Below are positions 1 through 7,300 of a DNA stretch of 9,120 nt, piece by piece. The notes beneath the pieces are model-generated. The model saw only the letters and a list, made by a program, of their open reading frames with translations, was not told where the DNA came from and ran no database searches. Source of the stretch: Planctomycetota bacterium (lineage in GTDB: Bacteria; Planctomycetota; Brocadiia; SM23-32); NCBI GenBank assembly GCA_018334735.1, contig JAGXLK010000058.1:1-9120 (forward strand), in the 5' to 3' direction. A program made the translations under genes and the position numbers. Positions within the stretch are counted from its first letter, which is position 1, and each line of letters starts with the position of its first letter.

Positions 1-1092
1 GCCTTCACTGTAATGAATCTCCGACTGGCTGAAAGGCCATTCAGAATGGTTGAAAGCGCTCCTGTTCTGAAGGTAGATGTAACTTAAATAGACAGGATCG
101 ACGTAACCCGCCCGGCCGGGGATGCCTTCGGCGTTCATCGCTTCGGCGAATTTCTCGAGACCAATCTCCAGTTCCTCGGTCTCCAGCCTGATCAGATAAA
201 ACCAGTAAGTCCCGTAGGCTCCATCAATCGGCCTGTGAGGATGCACCCCGTCTATTTTCGCCAGACTTTCCGTAAGTCGGGTGCCCAGCTGGTGTCTGGC
301 TTCGGTGATTTGCTCAACTTTCCCGAGCTGAGCAAGACCAACGGCGCTCTGCAGTTCGGAGATGCGGTAGTTTGGGGCCGCAAAAGGCAGATCCCGTTTG
401 CCGCCGACGCGGTCGTAACATTTATCGACGGCACGCCAGGCTCTCAAGTAGAGATCTTCGCTGTCCGTCACGATCAGGCCACCCTCGCCAGCCGAGATGT
501 GTTTGAAATCATTGAGACTGAAACAGCCCACATCGCCGAATGTGCCGACCCATTGACCGTCCACTTTCGCATTCCAGCTCTGTGCACAATCTTCCACGAG
601 TTTCAGATCGTGTTTTTCACAGAGTTCCACCATGGGTCTTATGTCGGCCGGGCATCCTGCCAGATGGACGGCGACGATGGCGCGTGTGTGATCGGTAATT
701 CTCTCCGCCACTGTTTCGGCACTGATGCTGTAGGTAACCGGGTCGATATCCGCAAACACCGGGATCGCGCCTTCGTAAACGATACCCACAAGTGTTCCGG
801 CGTCGGTGATGGGGCTGGTAATGACTTCGTCGCCAGGTCCCACACCGCAGGCTTTGAGAGCGCCGTGGATCGCGGCGGATCCTGAACTGCATGCTGTGAC
901 GTATTCAGTACCGCAAAGATCCGACATCTTTTCGCATACCTGCTTCGTTTTATCGCCGTACATGTAGAACAAAGTGTTCTGCTCGATAGCTTCCCGCAGA
1001 TGGACGAGCTCTTCTTGCCCAAAACGGGCGCCCCGTTCGGGCCACGGATCAGAACGCAGGGGCATCCCACCATCCAGCGCCAGCTTGTTCAT
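1..1092 (-). CDS. DegT/DnrJ/EryC1/StrS-family PLP-dependent aminotransferase, C-terminus cut off by the window
   Basis: The open minus-strand frame gives 364 residues and runs off the left edge. The N-terminus (LALDGG, then a DPWPERG segment) is typical of sugar/inositol aminotransferases of this family. The glycine/serine-rich segment CSSGSAAIHGAL lies at about residues 68-79. An EDCAQSW motif at 167-173 contains Asp168, expected to contact the PLP pyridine nitrogen. The segment FSLNDFKHISAGEGG places the likely Schiff-base lysine at Lys197. Family members transfer an amino group, usually from Glu or Gln, to a keto-sugar or keto-cyclitol in the cytoplasm. Usual length is about 370-440 residues, so only the end of the small domain is missing. 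The ATG is fixed by a strong AAAGGAG (1099-1105) with a 6-base spacer. The gene is divergent from the amidohydrolase operon. The substrate cannot be told from sequence; the family assignment is firm. Confidence 0.93.
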   Translation of the reverse strand, partial: MNKLALDGGMPLRSDPWPERGARFGQEELVHLREAIEQNTLFYMYGDKTKQVCEKMSDLCGTEYVTACSSGSAAIHGALKACGVGPGDEVITSPITDAGTLVGIVYEGAIPVFADIDPVTYSISAETVAERITDHTRAIVAVHLAGCPADIRPMVELCEKHDLKLVEDCAQSWNAKVDGQWVGTFGDVGCFSLNDFKHISAGEGGLIVTDSEDLYLRAWRAVDKCYDRVGGKRDLPFAAPNYRISELQSAVGLAQLGKVEQITEARHQLGTRLTESLAKIDGVHPHRPIDGAYGTYWFYLIRLETEELEIGLEKFAEAMNAEGIPGRAGYVDPVYLSYIYLQNRSAFNHSEWPFSQSEIHYSEG

Positions 1093-1357
1093 CCGTATCT
1101 CCTTTGATCACCTGAACTCTCAGGGGAACACGATACAGCGTTTTCGGTCGATATTCAATGCCTGTAGAAAACAGATCAAAAATTCTGAAGGCCAATTCTC
1201 CGGACTCTATTTTCCTTTGGAAATCTGCACCATCGAATGTTCGCCTGAGAAACAAACGGTTGTTTTCCGGTGCTGACTTTTTCTGCATCGTCGATATAAA
1301 CCGCCAGACGAATCCGCCTCTTGATATCGCTCTTTCGCGGGAATTGCTGTTCAGAGC
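1093..1357. other. Intergenic stretch with protein-like minus-strand reading, possible gene remnant
   Basis: This lies between the divergent aminotransferase and amidohydrolase operon. No complete gene is visible. On the minus strand one frame is open from about 1393 to 1049 and reads protein-like near its end (GIEYRPKTLYRVPLRVQVIKGD), running into the aminotransferase start out of frame. A second minus frame reads protein-like further upstream (RIRLAVYIDDAEKVSTGKQP, around 1255-1320) before stopping at 1176. The two together could be the C-terminal remnant of a lost, frameshifted gene that once preceded the aminotransferase, or could be chance. I recognise no family. No convincing minus-strand promoter was found here. 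Confidence 0.3.
1099..1105 (-). promoter_or_regulatory. Ribosome binding site of the DegT-type aminotransferase gene
   Basis: On the minus strand the bases read AAAGGAG, six bases before ATG at 1092-1090. This near-consensus site decides the start codon over the later in-frame Met10. Confidence 0.8.
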
Positions 1358-1385
1358 TTGACGGACTGAACCGGGTGATGATAAT
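1358..1385 (+). promoter_or_regulatory. Sigma70-like promoter for the amidohydrolase operon
   Basis: A -35 box TTGACG (1358-1363) and a -10 box GATAAT (1380-1385) are separated by 16 bases; each matches the consensus at five of six positions. Transcription would start near 1391-1393, leaving a leader of about 40 bases before ATG 1433. The location directly upstream of the operon supports it. Confidence 0.6.
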
Positions 1386-1432
1386 GGTGAGGCTTATATG
1401 GTGAGTGAATTTTTCAGCACGGGAAAGTTGCC

Positions 1433-2188
1433 ATGGAAATCTTCGATGCATTCTGTGGAGTAGGTCCCTGGGCGGAACGCGATCCCCTCTTGCCGTACCG
1501 GCCAGAAGAAATTCTCGGACTAATGGATCATTTCGGTATTGATCGGGCTCTTGTCCGTGCACACATGGCTTCGGGACGCGGTCGTGTTTCAGCATGCAAC
1601 CGCATGATCGGCGAAATCTGTGCGGCCGAAGAACGGTTTGTGCCCGCTTTCACCCTCTCCCCACACCCCTATAATGAAAACCCTTCCCCAAACGACTATG
1701 CCCGAATGATGGCAGACGTCGGGGCTCAAGCCGCCTGGCTTACATTTCAGACAATCGACCAGTCGTCAGGATTCTCGGCCTGGCTGATGGGAGATCTAAT
1801 AAAAATGTGCGCCAGAAAGAAGATTCCCGTTTTCGTCCATGCGGATAAAATCGGTCCGGACGCATTGCACGATCTTTGCGGAGAATTTCCCTCTCTTCGG
1901 GTGATTCTTACCGGCGCGGGCTATGGTTCCGACAAATGGCTTTTCGAACTACTGCGTTTGCACCACAACTTATATGTCTGCCTGGGACACTACTATATCC
2001 CATCAGGAGGCCCCATGCGTTTCCTAAAACATTTTTCTTGTGACCGGTTGCTGTTCGGGTCAGGATTGCCCGCTTTTTCACCCGGCGGGTTGATCGCTCA
2101 TGTAATGTATGCCGATATCACACCGACCGAACAGGAAAAAATCTTGTCAAAAAATTTGCAACGAATTCTCTCGGAGGTAGATCTATGA
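1433..2188 (+). CDS. Amidohydrolase-fold protein lacking the metal ligands (probable pseudoenzyme)
   Basis: A 251-residue cytoplasmic protein of the amidohydrolase-related family (PF04909-like TIM barrel). It aligns along its length with the protein encoded immediately downstream. The conserved positions are altered: the N-terminal HxH becomes Phe7/Gly9 (FDAFCGVG), the strand-4 lysine becomes Leu103 (WLTFQ), the strand-6 histidine becomes Gly161 (LTGAGYG), and the catalytic Asp becomes Gly211 (LLFGSGLP). Only His136 (FVHADK) remains. It therefore should not bind the usual divalent metal and may serve as a structural or regulatory partner of its neighbour, or use other chemistry. The frame is otherwise intact, so it is not a decayed gene. 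The start is ATG 1433: an in-frame stop lies at 1406-1408, and a modest GGGAAAG precedes it. Its stop overlaps the next ATG by four bases. Fold assignment is confident; loss of activity is inferred. Confidence 0.85.
   Translation: MEIFDAFCGVGPWAERDPLLPYRPEEILGLMDHFGIDRALVRAHMASGRGRVSACNRMIGEICAAEERFVPAFTLSPHPYNENPSPNDYARMMADVGAQAAWLTFQTIDQSSGFSAWLMGDLIKMCARKKIPVFVHADKIGPDALHDLCGEFPSLRVILTGAGYGSDKWLFELLRLHHNLYVCLGHYYIPSGGPMRFLKHFSCDRLLFGSGLPAFSPGGLIAHVMYADITPTEQEKILSKNLQRILSEVDL
2173..2177 (+). promoter_or_regulatory. Ribosome binding site of the second amidohydrolase gene
   Basis: GGAGG inside the end of the upstream gene, seven bases before ATG 2185. Together with the ATGA stop/start overlap it indicates translational coupling and roughly matched production of the two proteins. 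Confidence 0.8.
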
Positions 2189-2961
2189 CCCGCCCGCTGA
2201 TAGACTACGCTCAAGAGGGTGAACCGCTGAAAGATATACCGGTTCTTGATATCCATGCCCACATCGGCGGCATGGCTGGATGGAACCCTCCCCCTTTGAA
2301 AGATCAGGTGGCGGAAATGGATCGTCTTGGCATCGATACAGCCATCGTCAGTTCATGCCTGGCGCTTACAGGGGCCATCCAAAGAGGAAACGATGAAGTG
2401 ATTGAAGCTCACCAGCGTTTTCCCGATCAAATACTGGGCTATTGCCACGTCAGCGGAAATTATCCTGAAGAGATGCTGCCCGAACTCGAACGTTGCTTCA
2501 AATCTGGTGCCTTTGTGGGCATCAAAATTTACGAGGTCGGTTGTCCGTACGATAGCGATCTTTTCCAGCCAACCTGGGAGTTCGCACGAGAATATAGCTT
2601 CCCTGTGCTGGCACATACATGGGGCGGGAATATAGAAAGTTATGAACTTACCGCTGAGGCAAACCCTGATATTGCATTTCTGGCGGCCCACGCCGGTAGC
2701 AGCTTTGCCTATAAACCCTATATAGAAGCCGCCCGCCGACACAAAAATTTTTACCTCGACCTGACATACTCCCGGGAACACACCAATATGATCGAACACT
2801 TCGCCGAATGCCTCGGCCCCGATCGTCTGGTATGGGGAAGCGACGCACCCTGTTTTAGTATGTCCCATCAGCTTGGCAAGATACTCTTTGCCCGAATCCC
2901 CGACCCCGCCAAACGCCGGATTCTTCATGATAATGCTGCGAAACTTCTGACCCCGGCCTGA
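2185..2961 (+). CDS. Amidohydrolase family protein (PF04909-like, metal-dependent TIM-barrel hydrolase or decarboxylase)
   Basis: A 258-residue protein with the full set of expected residues: HxH as His24/His26 (DIHAHIGG), Lys114 on strand 4 (VGIKIYE), His144 (VLAHTWGG), His169 (LAAHAGSS) and Asp220 (WGSDAPCFS), followed by a helical end (RRILHDNAAKLL) typical of the family. Members use one divalent metal to hydrolyse C-N or C-O bonds, or to decarboxylate aromatic acids (gamma-resorcylate/ACMSD type); the substrate here is unknown. There is no signal peptide, so it is cytoplasmic. It is translated from ATG 2185, which overlaps the TGA of the upstream catalytically degenerate paralogue. The pair probably forms an active/inactive heteromer, since amidohydrolases of this group commonly oligomerise. 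Family is certain, reaction unknown. Confidence 0.93.
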   Translation: MTRPLIDYAQEGEPLKDIPVLDIHAHIGGMAGWNPPPLKDQVAEMDRLGIDTAIVSSCLALTGAIQRGNDEVIEAHQRFPDQILGYCHVSGNYPEEMLPELERCFKSGAFVGIKIYEVGCPYDSDLFQPTWEFAREYSFPVLAHTWGGNIESYELTAEANPDIAFLAAHAGSSFAYKPYIEAARRHKNFYLDLTYSREHTNMIEHFAECLGPDRLVWGSDAPCFSMSHQLGKILFARIPDPAKRRILHDNAAKLLTPA

Positions 2962-3058
2962 ATCTGGCTGGTCGCTGAGCCAAAACTTCCAACAAATCCC
3001 GTAATACTCGCCCGGGATCAACGATATCCTCTCGGCAAAAAGAGAGAAACAAAATATT

Positions 3059-3988
3059 TCAGTACCACATGTCCATTGCCGCTCGAAACTGCTCTGGGCG
3101 GTGATAAGGCTTGGTCTCTTCCCCAGGATTTGGTGCCCTGGGACTGTGTCGGTTACCGTCCGGATCGACGTACGAAAACGCCCGCCACGTATCCCATTCA
3201 TAGTACGTCGTCTGCGTGTAATACCCGAGAGGAACAGCCCGTGAATTGGTCCCCTCAACATATTCGGCCACCCATTCGCAGCTGCCACCCCCTTCGACAA
3301 CGTTCATGCCCACCGGATTGGCAGGTTGGTGGCAGGTGGCATAATCATACATGAAGGCCCGATGATCGGGGATCTTGTAGCGGAACAAGTTGTCGAGCAA
3401 AAACGCCTTGTGGGCTCCATTGCTGTCCCGACCCGCTTTGCCGATCCGGGAATGCCGGCGCGCGTCCCCTCCGGCCCAATACCACGTCCCGAATCCCGCC
3501 GGCCAGTAGTCGAACGAAAACCGGTGACCGTTGCTCCAATGCCTGCGACGGAAATCTGAACCCGGGCAGCTCAACAAACCATGTCCTTCTTCATCCGGGA
3601 ATCGGGGAACAGTGGCCGTATAGGTCTGAATGTTCTCAATCGGCACACCACCGTACCGTGGCTCCTTCGTATATAGCGTTATCTGAACGTAATCATGCAC
3701 CCAGACCTGCATGCATTTCCCCCACGAACTTCCCCGGCTGACAGTCGCCCAAAAACCGGCAAAACACCTCCCATCGCCGCCGACCTTCAGACCGCTCAGC
3801 GGCAACCCTCCGTTAAAATCACTCGCATAAAGAAGAGTGGCCAGATACTGTTGATGAAGATTACTTGAGCACACAGCCCGTTGGGCTGCCCGACGGGCGC
3901 TTTCCAGCGCGGGCATCAGCATCGCCGCCAGGATTGCAATGATGGCAATCACAACGAGCAATTCAATAAGGGTAAATCCACGTCTCAA
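3059..3988 (-). CDS. Type II secretion pseudopilin-like protein with prepilin N-terminal methylation motif
   Basis: A 309-residue protein. Its N-terminus, [10 protein letters not shown] followed by a hydrophobic helix ([17 protein letters not shown]), is a class III/prepilin leader. The prepilin peptidase should cut after Gly4, leaving Phe at mature position 1 and the conserved Glu at mature position 5 (Glu9). After the helix comes the [17 protein letters not shown] stretch usual in PVC-group pseudopilins, then a large Trp/Tyr-rich globular part. Near residues 220-236 ([18 protein letters not shown]) it resembles the H-X9-DG tail of this protein class, but the usual Asp is Gly. It should be anchored in the inner membrane and face the periplasm. 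Start TTG 3988 is preferred because it gives the standard short leader and has AGAGGA at 3998-4003; TTG 4009 would add seven residues and has no good ribosome site. Converges with the amidohydrolase operon. Function beyond the class is unknown. Confidence 0.85.
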   Translation of the reverse strand: MRRGFTLIELLVVIAIIAILAAMLMPALESARRAAQRAVCSSNLHQQYLATLLYASDFNGGLPLSGLKVGGDGRCFAGFWATVSRGSSWGKCMQVWVHDYVQITLYTKEPRYGGVPIENIQTYTATVPRFPDEEGHGLLSCPGSDFRRRHWSNGHRFSFDYWPAGFGTWYWAGGDARRHSRIGKAGRDSNGAHKAFLLDNLFRYKIPDHRAFMYDYATCHQPANPVGMNVVEGGGSCEWVAEYVEGTNSRAVPLGYYTQTTYYEWDTWRAFSYVDPDGNRHSPRAPNPGEETKPYHRPEQFRAAMDMWY

Positions 3989-3997
3989 ATCTAATTT

Positions 3998-4003
3998 TCC
4001 TCT
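3998..4003 (-). promoter_or_regulatory. Ribosome binding site that sets the pseudopilin start
   Basis: On the minus strand AGAGGA lies nine bases before TTG 3988-3986. It favours this start over the upstream in-frame TTG 4009, which would place the site inside the coding region. Confidence 0.6.
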
Positions 4004-4096
4004 CACCAACCGTCGGTGACTGCAGACACGGGGAAAAAAGAACCCCTTAAAACATAATAGCAGAACACAATCTTCGCAAATTCAACGTATATCTGC

Positions 4097-4124
4097 ATTC
4101 TAACGCTCAAATACGCCCTGTCAA
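4097..4124 (-). promoter_or_regulatory. Sigma70-type promoter of the pseudopilin gene
   Basis: On the minus strand a perfect -35 TTGACA (4124-4119) and a -10 TAGAAT (4102-4097, five of six matches) are separated by 16 bases. The predicted start near 4090 leaves a leader of about 100 bases before TTG 3988. The pseudopilin gene can therefore be expressed independently of the large lyase gene upstream. Confidence 0.75.
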
Positions 4125-4125
4125 G

Positions 4126-4317
4126 ATTTAAGCGGGAAGAAATAAGTCCATGAAGGTTTTAGTAATACCGGGTGGCACGGACAAAGCGGCTCATTCGTTT
4201 GAGCCGCTTTGTCCGTGACGTGCAGCTATCCTGCATCGTCACGACACGGTCAAGGCAAACAGCATCTTGACTGTAGCACCCTGAAACCTTAGGAAACTTA
4301 TGGCAGCCCGCTTAAAT
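4126..4317. repeat. Foldback (MITE-like) element with 11-bp terminal inverted repeats and a perfect 18-bp central stem
   Basis: The ends ATTTAAGCGGG (4126-4136) and CCCGCTTAAAT (4307-4317) are perfect inverted repeats. Just inside, 4141-4158 and 4283-4300 are imperfectly complementary (about 13 of 18). In the middle, arms 4176-4193 and 4200-4217 pair perfectly over 18 bp around a TTCGTT loop. A second hairpin (4215-4225 with 4231-4242, one bulge) overlaps its 3' arm by three bases. No reading frame is carried. No U-tract follows the stem on either strand, so it is not a canonical intrinsic terminator, though it could end or protect the lyase transcript 150 bases upstream. A non-autonomous mobile or REP-like element is the preferred reading. 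Confidence 0.55.
4176..4217. repeat. Perfect 18-bp hairpin between lyase stop and pseudopilin promoter
   Basis: Arms begin CACGGACAAAGCGG and end CCGCTTTGTCCGTG, with a 6-base loop at 4194-4199. It sits 150 bases after the lyase stop on the minus strand and about 50 bases upstream of the pseudopilin -35. A terminator-like or transcript-stabilising role for the lyase mRNA is possible, but the expected run of U residues is absent. Confidence 0.7.
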
Positions 4318-4366
4318 TTCGGCGCATTGGGAGGCAGATTCACATCTCAGGGATTCGAGCCCTACA

Positions 4367-7300
4367 CTACGGTCGGCTCCGCACTGACGTCGATGCTTCC
4401 CGCAATTCCAACTCCCCGTAGGAAAGCCGTCCGGGCGCGAGCAGGTCAAGCTTCACCGTGCCGTCCGAGTGCTTCTTCACCACCCCGGCGGTGCCACGAA
4501 AATCGAGGGGACCTTCTTTGTAAGAAACGAGACGGGGCGAAAGAATGACCCAGTGCGTCTGGCCCCCAACTTCGACCTTCACGCCGGTCGCGCCCTTCAG
4601 ACGCGAGAAAACGGGTTTCGGGCCCTTCGGTTTGCGGGGATAAACCGCAACGGTGAAACTCCCCCCGGGTTCCTGCAGAACACGCACCAGTTTCTGGCGC
4701 TCCTCGAATTTGCGCCCGTGCAGGGGGCGAAACTCACGATCATAGCGTCGACCGCGATACCCGAGTTCGGCCAGATGAATCCGGGCTGATTCCGGACGCG
4801 CAACGAATATGTCCAGATCCACACCCCACTGCCCCGGCAGATGAAGAGGGCCATTCACCGTCACATCCCCCTTTAACGCATTTCCTTTATATTCCACAGA
4901 TTTTGTCAGACTCCACAGATTCAGCGCCGGTTCGAGTTTCTTGTTTCCCCGCAGATCATCGTTCACCACGAAATAGTTGGGGCCCATCGGATCCTTCTCA
5001 TCTTTCACCAGCACAACCTGCCGGATCCATCGGAACCGGGGCACTTCAACAATTTCAAACTCGGTCCCGTTCTTCCAGCACTTCGGTCGGTCGTACCGAT
5101 ACGGCACACGCTCGAACACCCCCATCGGCTGTTCCCCGCGACTGTAATCGGCACCAGCCAGACCCGCGAATGCCGTGATCCGTCCCAGGGGCGGTTCTTT
5201 CGTCCGACTGTTCTTCATGGAATACTGAAGGCACGTATAGGGTTCCACCTCATGCTTGACCCAGGGCTGGCCCGTGTAGAAACAACCCGGCTTGCCACGA
5301 CCGGGACATGTCTCGGGCTCCTCTGGCTCGTGATTGTTGAACGTCACGATGTTATGAAAACAAGCCTGCCTGATGTTCGGCACATATTGTGAACCAAAAT
5401 CCATCATCAGGGGAGCGCCCTTTGCATAGAAGATGAGTTCCCCCTGGTCCGTGTGATAATGGCCCCACGAGAAGTCCCCGTGATAATGACACAGAAAAGG
5501 CTCATCGTCCCGCATACTGCCGGAGCGCATGATCGTGCCAAACCCCTCGAAACGCCGGCTTTCCACCTCCGGCTGTGCGCCGGGCAAACTGTTATCGATG
5601 ACGAATCGGAACATCGGTTTGTTCACTCCTCCGCTCTTCCGGTAGGCCCAGAGACACTGCTGGGCGAGGTCAGACGAAGAAGGACGAAGCACCATCCCGA
5701 GCAATCCAAGGATATTATCACCGTGATACGGGGTATCGCCGAGGGTCAGCAGAGTGCGGTGACCGAACCGGACGTCCGGCGGTGGCATCGCCGTCAGGCG
5801 CCAGCGCGCAAGACCTTTCAAGCGCGGCAGGATGGGCGAGAGATCAATTCTGTTCTGCAGCGCCTGCAGCGCCACCAGATCGCGTGTAACATCGACGCCG
5901 GCGTAGCCGGGACACTCCTGCGTAACCCCGCTTTCGGGATGCAGATAACGCTCAAGGTTGTAAACGGGGAATCTGGCTCCCTCTTCAGCCCACTTATCGG
6001 CCAGAGGATGAGCGGCAAGAAGATCGCCCCACATTCCGCGGGCGGTCAGTGTGTTCGTAGCCATATTGGCCGCCCCCCAGGCAAATCCCTGGTTACGACC
6101 CGGAAAATGGTCTTTGTCCCAGGCACAGTGCCCGATATATGCCAGCAGGGCTCGGGCCTCCTCGCGCTGTTTTTCATCAATCACATCCGAAGCAAGCAAC
6201 ACGTCCATCTGAGCGGCGATCTGGTGCATTCGGATGCCCCAGACCATATGACTCAGATAGTTTGTGTGGGGACCATAACCTTCCAGTGTGCCATCCCGCA
6301 GCCGCCGCATCCGGGACATGTTGCCCTGGAAAGCTTTTCGGGCGGCTTCCCGGTCACCTTTCGTCAAATACGTGTATAGGTTCGAGTAACGGCGTCTGAA
6401 CTTCTTGGCCTGGCTTTCAATCCGCCGGCTCAGAGTTTTCATGTCGCCGGGTTTGCAGAAAAGACGCGGATGCGGGACCTGGCCGTCCCATTTCAGAATC
6501 CAGTCCTTAATTTTGTCCAGAGGTTTATGCCCGTATTTCACGAGAAGCTCACCGATGCGAGAAAATTCCAGAGGATCTTCCGGAATATCTTCCTCGCCAT
6601 CAAGCGTCGCCAGGAGGTACGCCCTTTTCCCCATGTTCACCGGCGCCCTCAGATACAGGTCCGGGCCGTCCGCGCTACGGATCTGGATGTTATTGGTCTG
6701 AACAAACTGGCTGAGGTGGGCCGGGTCGTGCGGTCGCAAGTCCGGATGAATCCATTTCGAAGGACGTATCGCCACCACAGAGATGGCATCTTTCGGCTTT
6801 TCCTTATTCCACGCCGCATAGAACACCGATTCATCATTCCCCCACTGGAGGTACGAGTTAAGCACGATATCGAGCCGATCTTTCGCGTATTCGATCGCGT
6901 AATCGACGATCCGGTGATTTTTCCGGGGACTGCCCACGCGTTCGTCGGTGGAATGATGTCCCATCCAGCGAGCCGTCGAGGGAACGAAGGTCCCTTTCTG
7001 GCAGATAGAAAACAGAAAATTATTGGCCGATTCCGCGCGTCCGTGGGTGCCGCCCCACCATTCCCATAAGAGTCGCTGTTTGGGACCGTAATTCGGGATC
7101 ACATACCGGTCGGGGGCCCCCAGGTTAAACTCTTCCTCCACAAGAACCACTTCCTGACCGGCGATGACACGGTAGGTCGCGGTGTAATGGCGGTCGTCCG
7201 TAAAATGTAGTTGCGTTCTGATCTCAGCGAACAGCGGTCCTCTCGCCAGAACCTCGCTGCGGTATCCGGTGCAGCCGCGTTCCGTCTGCCATCGTCCGTT

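Noticed and set aside
1398..1463. Short upstream reading frame of 21 codons overlapping the first amidohydrolase start, with a GGTGAGG before it
   Set aside because: The predicted transcription start (about 1392) falls on its would-be ribosome site, and no attenuator-like codon run is seen.
2965..2982. TGGCT/AGCCA hairpin after the second amidohydrolase stop as a terminator
   Set aside because: Only a 5-bp stem with an 8-base loop and no U-run; too weak to call.
2353..3300. 315-codon minus-strand open frame opposite the second amidohydrolase
   Set aside because: It lies opposite the motif-bearing coding strand and across the pseudopilin end; the translation is low in recognisable structure, so it is a shadow frame.
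4176..4217. Canonical intrinsic terminator of the lyase gene
   Set aside because: The stem is excellent, but the bases after it on both strands lack a U-tract.
5453..6379. 308-codon plus-strand open frame inside the lyase gene
   Set aside because: It is antisense to the conserved catalytic region of the lyase, and its translation has no recognisable domain.
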